Shown: in pieces, positions 38,411 to 41,182 of the stretch | Layout: each line of letters starts with the position of its first letter | Position numbering within the stretch: position 1 is the stretch's first letter | Assembly (NCBI GenBank): GCA_023138975.1 | Contig: JAGLON010000059.1 | Span: 1 to 41,182 of the forward strand | Length of the DNA: 41,182 nt | Direction: 5' to 3' | Source: Candidatus Zixiibacteriota bacterium | Lineage (GTDB): Bacteria; Zixibacteria; MSB-5A5; GN15; JAAZOE01 | The notes under the pieces: generated by a model | Databases searched by the model: none | What the model saw: the letters and a program-made list of their open reading frames with translations, nothing else | Told to the model about the DNA's origin: nothing | Translations under genes and position numbers: made by a program

Positions 38411-38580
38411 TGGATTCCTTTTGGTTTTATATAGCCTTTATTGCTCATTTTAAGATGAGGACAGGCCCTCCTCGCGCCATGAATGATGCTTTGTGGGCAT
38501 TCAAACTAAGGAGGGGATATGAAAAGGAGGAGGGCCTGATTAAGCCTTTTTGTTTTCCTTAGACTATCCATGGCTGTCCC
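38411..38580 (-). promoter_or_regulatory. structured 170-nt 5' leader of the replication operon
   Basis: Between the promoter at 38581-38609 and the HNH start is an untranslated leader. It contains a perfect 12-bp inverted repeat, CAGGCCCTCCTC (38462-38473) with GAGGAGGGCCTG (38527-38538), loop 53 nt, with a smaller ATGC/GCAT stem inside. CCTCC and GAGGAGG segments pair with each other and could hide or expose Shine-Dalgarno-like sequence. No convincing minus-strand reading frame in it. Confidence 0.55.
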
Positions 38581-38609
38581 ATAATAAAAAAGTGTTTTCT
38601 CGTTGTCAA
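38581..38609 (-). promoter_or_regulatory. strong sigma-70 promoter of the replication operon
   Basis: TTGACA (38609-38604), 17-nt spacer, TATTAT (38586-38581) on the minus strand, immediately after the terminator at 38611-38683. -35 is a perfect match; -10 is 5 of 6. The -35 context TTGACAACGAGA is shared with the promoter at 2370-2397. Confidence 0.8.
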
Positions 38610-38610
38610 G

Positions 38611-38683
38611 AAGAAAAAAGGGTCCCGAGCCGGAAAAAGGAGGGGAATCAATATGAGCACCTCAAAAACCGGACACGGGACCC
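38611..38683 (-). terminator. intrinsic terminator of the recombination operon
   Basis: Minus strand GGGTCCCG (38683-38676) pairs with CGGGACCC (38627-38620) and is followed by a T-rich tract (38619-38611). An inner CCGG/CCGG stem extends it. The loop is large, about 35-48 nt, so the structure is less compact than usual. It lies just after the gene at 38690. Confidence 0.7.
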
Positions 38684-38689
38684 GGGAAA

Positions 38690-38962
38690 TCACTTTTTCA
38701 ACCTTTCTTCTTTCTTTCTTTTGATCTCCTCATCTCTCATCTTAGCCACTGATCGCGCAGCTCTTTCCAGGCTGTCTTTTCTCTTCTGGAGAACAATTAT
38801 CTGGACCTTTTGTTTATCAATCGAATCTTGACGAGATCCGATCTGAGATACGATGATCGAGATCTCCGTCTGGATCGTATTGTAGATCTGATCTTTGTCG
38901 CCGAATAGATTCGCCTGTCCCTGATCTTTTTTCTTCTCCTCGGGTTTTTTTTCTTCTTTCAT
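38690..38962 (-). CDS. coiled-coil protein (90 aa)
   Basis: Start at 38962 (AAAGGAGG upstream). Lys/Glu-rich start, then a coiled coil (IYNTIQTEISIIVSQIGSRQ, DKQKVQIIVLQKRKDSLERA). Basic C-terminus. Last gene before the terminator. Function unknown. Confidence 0.7.
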   Translation of the reverse strand: MKEEKKPEEKKKDQGQANLFGDKDQIYNTIQTEISIIVSQIGSRQDSIDKQKVQIIVLQKRKDSLERAARSVAKMRDEEIKRKKEERLKK

Positions 38963-38972
38963 GAATCCTCCT

Positions 38973-39176
38973 TTATCGAATTTTCCAAGAGAGCAGAGCT
39001 TTCTCGGCCGGCCACTGGACGTCAATATAACTGCGGATTTGCTCTTTGAGCGCCTTTTTGGTTTTAGCATGAAATATCTGGACTCTCAGCATCGTCCCAG
39101 CTTTATAAAAAGTGACATGGAAAGTGATCTCTTCTGAGCCAAATTTGACGAGATCCTCGGTTTTTGTCGTCCTCAT
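38973..39176 (-). CDS. hypothetical protein (67 aa)
   Basis: Beta-rich start (KFGSEEITFHVTFYKAGTML) then RVQIFHAKTKKALKEQIRSY, ending in a Trp-containing segment. ATG directly follows the previous stop. Unidentified. Confidence 0.68.
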   Translation of the reverse strand: MRTTKTEDLVKFGSEEITFHVTFYKAGTMLRVQIFHAKTKKALKEQIRSYIDVQWPAEKALLSWKIR

Positions 39177-39857
39177 TTATCCCTCCCGAATTGAGATGCT
39201 ATCGACGGAATAAGTCTCGATTCCTGTGATTTCGACTTTACCTTGTGAGCTCCTGACGGCCGCTCCGACTTTCGCCTCATCGAGTTTGAGCCATGGACGA
39301 GGGACTAACTTTAAATTCTTGACTCGATATTTCCAAATCTTCTTGATTGACGTTCCTTTAGTCTCCGGGAGCTTAACCTCGACTTTTGGCAGCTCGACCA
39401 GCTTTGTTTCCTCTTCTTCGCTTGCCTCTGCTTTCTTATATTCTTCATCAGCTCGATCATGATCACCAGCTCGCTCGAGTGCGGCCGCTTTTTCAAAGGC
39501 CTCTTCTTTTTTCTTTTTTTCCTCCTCAATTTTCCGCTGTTTTTCCTCTTCCAGAGCTCGAGCCTCTTCTTCTATTTTTCGCTTATAAGATGCGATTCGA
39601 GGACCGACAGTTTCCTCTCCCTGTTTAGGAGATGCATCGAGCTTTTGTTTTTGTCCCAGGACCTCTTTCCAAAGTCCATGAGCACGTTTTATGATCGGAT
39701 CCATTGTCTCGGCAATTTTCTTTCTCATCTGTCGGCAAGCATGAATGAATTCATTCGCCTTGTGAAGAGATTCATCATCGACGACTTGAATCAATTTCGC
39801 TCTCTCCGGTAACGTGAGAGCCTCGGTTTCGAGGATTTTGATTTTATCTTGTTCCAT
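39177..39857 (-). CDS. coiled-coil protein of RecT neighbourhoods (226 aa)
   Basis: Residues 8-75 contain VVDDESLHKANEFIHACRQM and KKIAETMDPIIKRAHGLWKE, then a Glu/Lys coiled coil (RALEEEKQRKIEEEKKKKEE). The C-terminal part (GTSIKKIWKYRVKNLKLVPR then PWLKLDEAKVGAAVRSSQGK, GIETYSVDS) is a domain that I recognise from proteins beside phage recT genes. Its role is not established; a DNA-pairing accessory factor is possible. GGAGG upstream. Confidence 0.75.
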   Translation of the reverse strand: MEQDKIKILETEALTLPERAKLIQVVDDESLHKANEFIHACRQMRKKIAETMDPIIKRAHGLWKEVLGQKQKLDASPKQGEETVGPRIASYKRKIEEEARALEEEKQRKIEEEKKKKEEAFEKAAALERAGDHDRADEEYKKAEASEEEETKLVELPKVEVKLPETKGTSIKKIWKYRVKNLKLVPRPWLKLDEAKVGAAVRSSQGKVEITGIETYSVDSISIREG

Positions 39858-40155
39858 GTTTTTCCTCCATTTTTTGATTTAATACAAATCTTAAAAGTCT
39901 CCTGAGTTTAGGGACCAGGCGATCCCGGGATCTCCTTTCGAGCGCAGCTTGCCAGCTCTTGAGCGCCTGGAGATAGAAAGGCTCTTTGACAAGTTCTCGA
40001 CTATGAGTCGTGCCAGCCGTTCCGACGTCGGAGATCAAACCAAAAATCCTCGAGGCCTCGGCAGCATCGATCTCCTCTCGTCCCAAGGCCATGAGAATAG
40101 AAAGATTCATATTCGATTTAATCTCTTTGCCGCGCTCGTATTTCGAATAGCTCAT
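39844..40155 (-). CDS. hypothetical helical basic protein (103 aa)
   Basis: Reads SNMNLSILMALGREEIDAAE, then ASRIFGLISDVGTAGTTHSR and a basic tail (ALERRSRDRLVPKLRRLLRF). Encoded between RecT and the coiled-coil protein with ATGA overlap. Possibly a partner of RecT; unidentified. Confidence 0.65.
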   Translation of the reverse strand: MSYSKYERGKEIKSNMNLSILMALGREEIDAAEASRIFGLISDVGTAGTTHSRELVKEPFYLQALKSWQAALERRSRDRLVPKLRRLLRFVLNQKMEEKHGTR

Positions 40156-41003
40156 TTATTTGATTTTTTCTTTGCGTTCTCGATTTCTGTTTTTACTAAT
40201 ATCGACAAGATTGAAATCCAGCTGTCAGCCTCATTCAAGCCCAGGTCCTCTTGTTTCTTATCCTTAAATTCCGTGTAATATCGATTGACGAGAAATTCTG
40301 GATCTGTCTGGAATTTATCAACGAGCATTGTCTCGAGCCGGGAGATCTCTGTCACTTGATAATTGGAAATATGCGCTTTCTCTGCTCTCGCATCAGCCTT
40401 TTCCTCGGCCTCTTTTGATTCCTCTGTTTCCTCTGTATATCTCTTTGATGCATCCGGCAATTCTTGTTCTCTGACGTGCTCGATTTCTTCGACAATATAA
40501 GGCAAGTCTCCCATTTCATCAGGAAAGGTCAGCCTATAACCTTGAGATACGGCGACTTTTTTAATCATTGTTTTTGGCATTTTCGCCCAAAATTGCGTAA
40601 GAGATCCATCCTTTCTCCTCTTGGCATATTCCTCGAAATCGACCTCATGATAGAGAGGCCTTTTCCAGTCTTTACGATAGACCTTAACCCAGCCAACGAG
40701 ATCCCTTTTTTTCAAGCTACCTTTTACTCCGGATTCCATTCCGTCCCATTGTTTTGATCGTTCCGCTCGCTTGAGATAAACCTGATATCCGACAACGACG
40801 TCAGCTGGATAAGATCCATATTTGATTAAATAAATTTCTCGCTTGAAAGGACTCAGTTGAAACATTTGGCATTGATTCTTAAAGAGCTCGATTTCCTGAT
40901 CTGTCGCATTTGGACAAATATATTTCTTGATTGTTTCAGCGGTAACTTTCAGGAGCGTTCCTGGCTGTTCTTTCATAAGGGAATTTTCTTTCTCTTTTTC
41001 CAT
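40152..41003 (-). CDS. recT: single-strand annealing recombinase, RecT/Bet family (283 aa)
   Basis: Anneals complementary single strands in phage recombination and replication. The pattern VTAETIKKYICPNATDQEIE, then LFKNQCQMFQLSPFKREIYL, VVVGYQVYLKRAERSKQWDG and KTMIKKVAVSQGYRLTFPDE is typical of phage recombination protein Bet, the family closest to lambda Bet. C-terminal 90 residues are charged and variable, as usual. No exonuclease of the usual Exo or RecE type is obvious next to it; the candidate nuclease at 32971 lies far away. Ribosome binding site AAAGGAG. Confidence 0.92.
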   Translation of the reverse strand: MEKEKENSLMKEQPGTLLKVTAETIKKYICPNATDQEIELFKNQCQMFQLSPFKREIYLIKYGSYPADVVVGYQVYLKRAERSKQWDGMESGVKGSLKKRDLVGWVKVYRKDWKRPLYHEVDFEEYAKRRKDGSLTQFWAKMPKTMIKKVAVSQGYRLTFPDEMGDLPYIVEEIEHVREQELPDASKRYTEETEESKEAEEKADARAEKAHISNYQVTEISRLETMLVDKFQTDPEFLVNRYYTEFKDKKQEDLGLNEADSWISILSILVKTEIENAKKKSNK

Positions 41004-41021
41004 TGATATTCTCCTTTAGAC

Positions 41022-41050
41022 TTGACAAATTCAGGAGAGCGGATTATTTT
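41022..41050 (+). promoter_or_regulatory. plus-strand promoter inside the recT leader
   Basis: TTGACA (41022-41027), 17-nt spacer, TATTTT (41045-41050). The only strong promoter I see on the plus strand of a genome whose genes are all on the minus strand. Its start point near 41057 would give an RNA antisense to the recT leader. No open frame with a ribosome binding site follows. Confidence 0.62.
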
Positions 41051-41100
41051 GGATTTAAGTCGCCCTCCTTTCTGGCCGGTTTGTTTGCTCGTTTCCGGCC

Positions 41101-41114
41101 CTAATTCCAATTAG
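41101..41114. promoter_or_regulatory. operator-like palindrome over the recT -10
   Basis: CTAATT-CC-AATTAG, a 14-bp palindrome with a 2-nt centre, overlapping the -10 and start region of the minus-strand promoter at 41110-41139. Good candidate for a repressor or activator site. Confidence 0.5.
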
Positions 41115-41139
41115 ACCGAGAGGAGGGTTTCTCTCTCAA
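41110..41139 (-). promoter_or_regulatory. recT operon promoter
   Basis: TTGAGA (41139-41134), 18-nt spacer, TCTAAT (41115-41110) on the minus strand, each 5 of 6 matches to consensus. Transcription would start near 41103 and give a leader of about 100 nt before the recT ATG (41003). Arms of a strong hairpin (41116-41157) overlap the -35 and spacer. Confidence 0.55.
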
Positions 41140-41164
41140 GTCCCCCTCCCCTCTCGGTTCGCAT
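41111..41164 (-). CDS. 17-codon leader ORF (uORF) before recT
   Basis: ATG (41164-41162) directly after a near-perfect Shine-Dalgarno AAAGGAGGTGAT, though the spacing is very short; it also overlaps the stop of the gene at 6-200 across the circle junction (TGATG). It reads MRTERGGGLERETLLSV then stops. It covers the recT promoter's -35 and spacer. May be a coupled leader peptide, or only a chance frame. Confidence 0.35.
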   Translation of the reverse strand: MRTERGGGLERETLLSV

Positions 41165-41182
41165 CACCTCCTTTTTTTTAAA

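Larger units (their letters stand above)
41057..41158 (+). ncRNA. candidate antisense/regulatory RNA
   Basis: Predicted from the promoter at 41022-41050. The transcript would hold three hairpins: GGCCGG/CCGGCC (41074-41100), CTAATT/AATTAG (41101-41114) and a 12-bp stem with a 2-nt bulge (41116-41127 with 41144-41157). It carries CCUCC several times, and its end passes ATCACCTCC and a T8 run (positions 5-21 of the window). These would pair with Shine-Dalgarno sequences. Existence and ends are inferred, not shown. Confidence 0.35.

Noticed and set aside
38519..38539. Plus-strand 6-codon frame MKRRRA with a strong AAGGAGGGGAT upstream
   Set aside because: Too short to call. The frame overlaps the arm of the 12-bp inverted repeat, which explains the GGAGG-rich sequence; kept only as a note.
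1..41182. tRNA genes, CRISPR arrays, insertion sequences, attachment sites
   Set aside because: I saw no cloverleaf-like sequence, regularly spaced repeats, transposase or integrase. A tRNA scan would settle this.

Overview
The window looks like one complete, circularly mapping genome of a tailed bacteriophage. The first 24 bases (1-24) recur exactly as the last 24 (41159-41182), so the unique length is about 41,158 bp. Every gene I can support lies on the minus strand. There is a full siphovirus-type set: terminase, portal, scaffold, HK97-type capsid, tail tube, tail assembly chaperone, tape measure and tail tip, with no contractile sheath. The host is a bacterium. Genes have strong AGGAGG-type ribosome binding sites, TTGACA/TATAAT-type promoters occur between transcription units, and the lysis enzyme is an NlpC/P60 peptidase. 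The standard code fits. I cannot name the host. I see no integrase, excisionase, CI-like repressor, tRNA or CRISPR array, so there is no visible lysogeny module.

Layout, read in the direction of transcription (high to low coordinates). (1) 41.2-38.7 kb, early recombination operon: RecT/Bet annealase, a coiled-coil RecT-neighbourhood protein and three small genes, ending at an intrinsic terminator (38611-38683). The recT control region carries a minus-strand promoter with a palindrome over its -10, plus a convergent plus-strand promoter inside the leader. (2) 38.6-34.4 kb: a strong promoter, a 170-nt structured leader, then an HNH nuclease, an O-like replication initiator carrying 22-bp-phased iterons (the probable origin), a helicase-loader-like protein, a short C5-cytosine methyltransferase and a SPPY-type amino-methyltransferase. 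(3) 34.4-29.6 kb: about 14 small genes, including a resolvase-like nuclease candidate, a MazG-like protein, a two-membrane-segment coiled-coil protein, a sigma-region-4-like protein and a zinc-ribbon protein. (4) 29.5-27.1 kb, lysis and envelope cassette: endolysin, holin candidate, single-span membrane proteins and a secreted fibre-like protein, closed by a clean terminator (27038-27064). (5) 27.0-23.6 kb, packaging: TerS, TerL, portal. (6) 23.6-16.3 kb: an unusual block with a LamG protein and about 17 very small overlapping genes, ending in a MuF-like head protein that carries a JAB/JAMM metalloprotease motif, and a gpG-like protein. (7) 16.2-11.3 kb: scaffold, major capsid, decoration, connector and tail tube genes. 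(8) 11.3-2.4 kb: tail chaperone with a -1 ribosomal frameshift, tape measure, distal tail, tail-tip protein with three FN3 domains, tail fibre. (9) 2.35-0 kb: seven small genes of unknown role behind two strong promoters.

The less ordinary parts are non-coding. They are the recT switch-like region, a 16-20 bp motif present three times at operon boundaries, iterons that run through all three reading frames of the initiator gene, and an A6 slippery site giving a G/GT tail chaperone pair. Several very small genes (17221, 16268, 19031, 19829, 19981, 20914, 21026, 21555, 21725, 28357, 30925, 33708, 1126) were found by reading the sequence directly; each has a plausible ribosome binding site or overlaps its neighbour.
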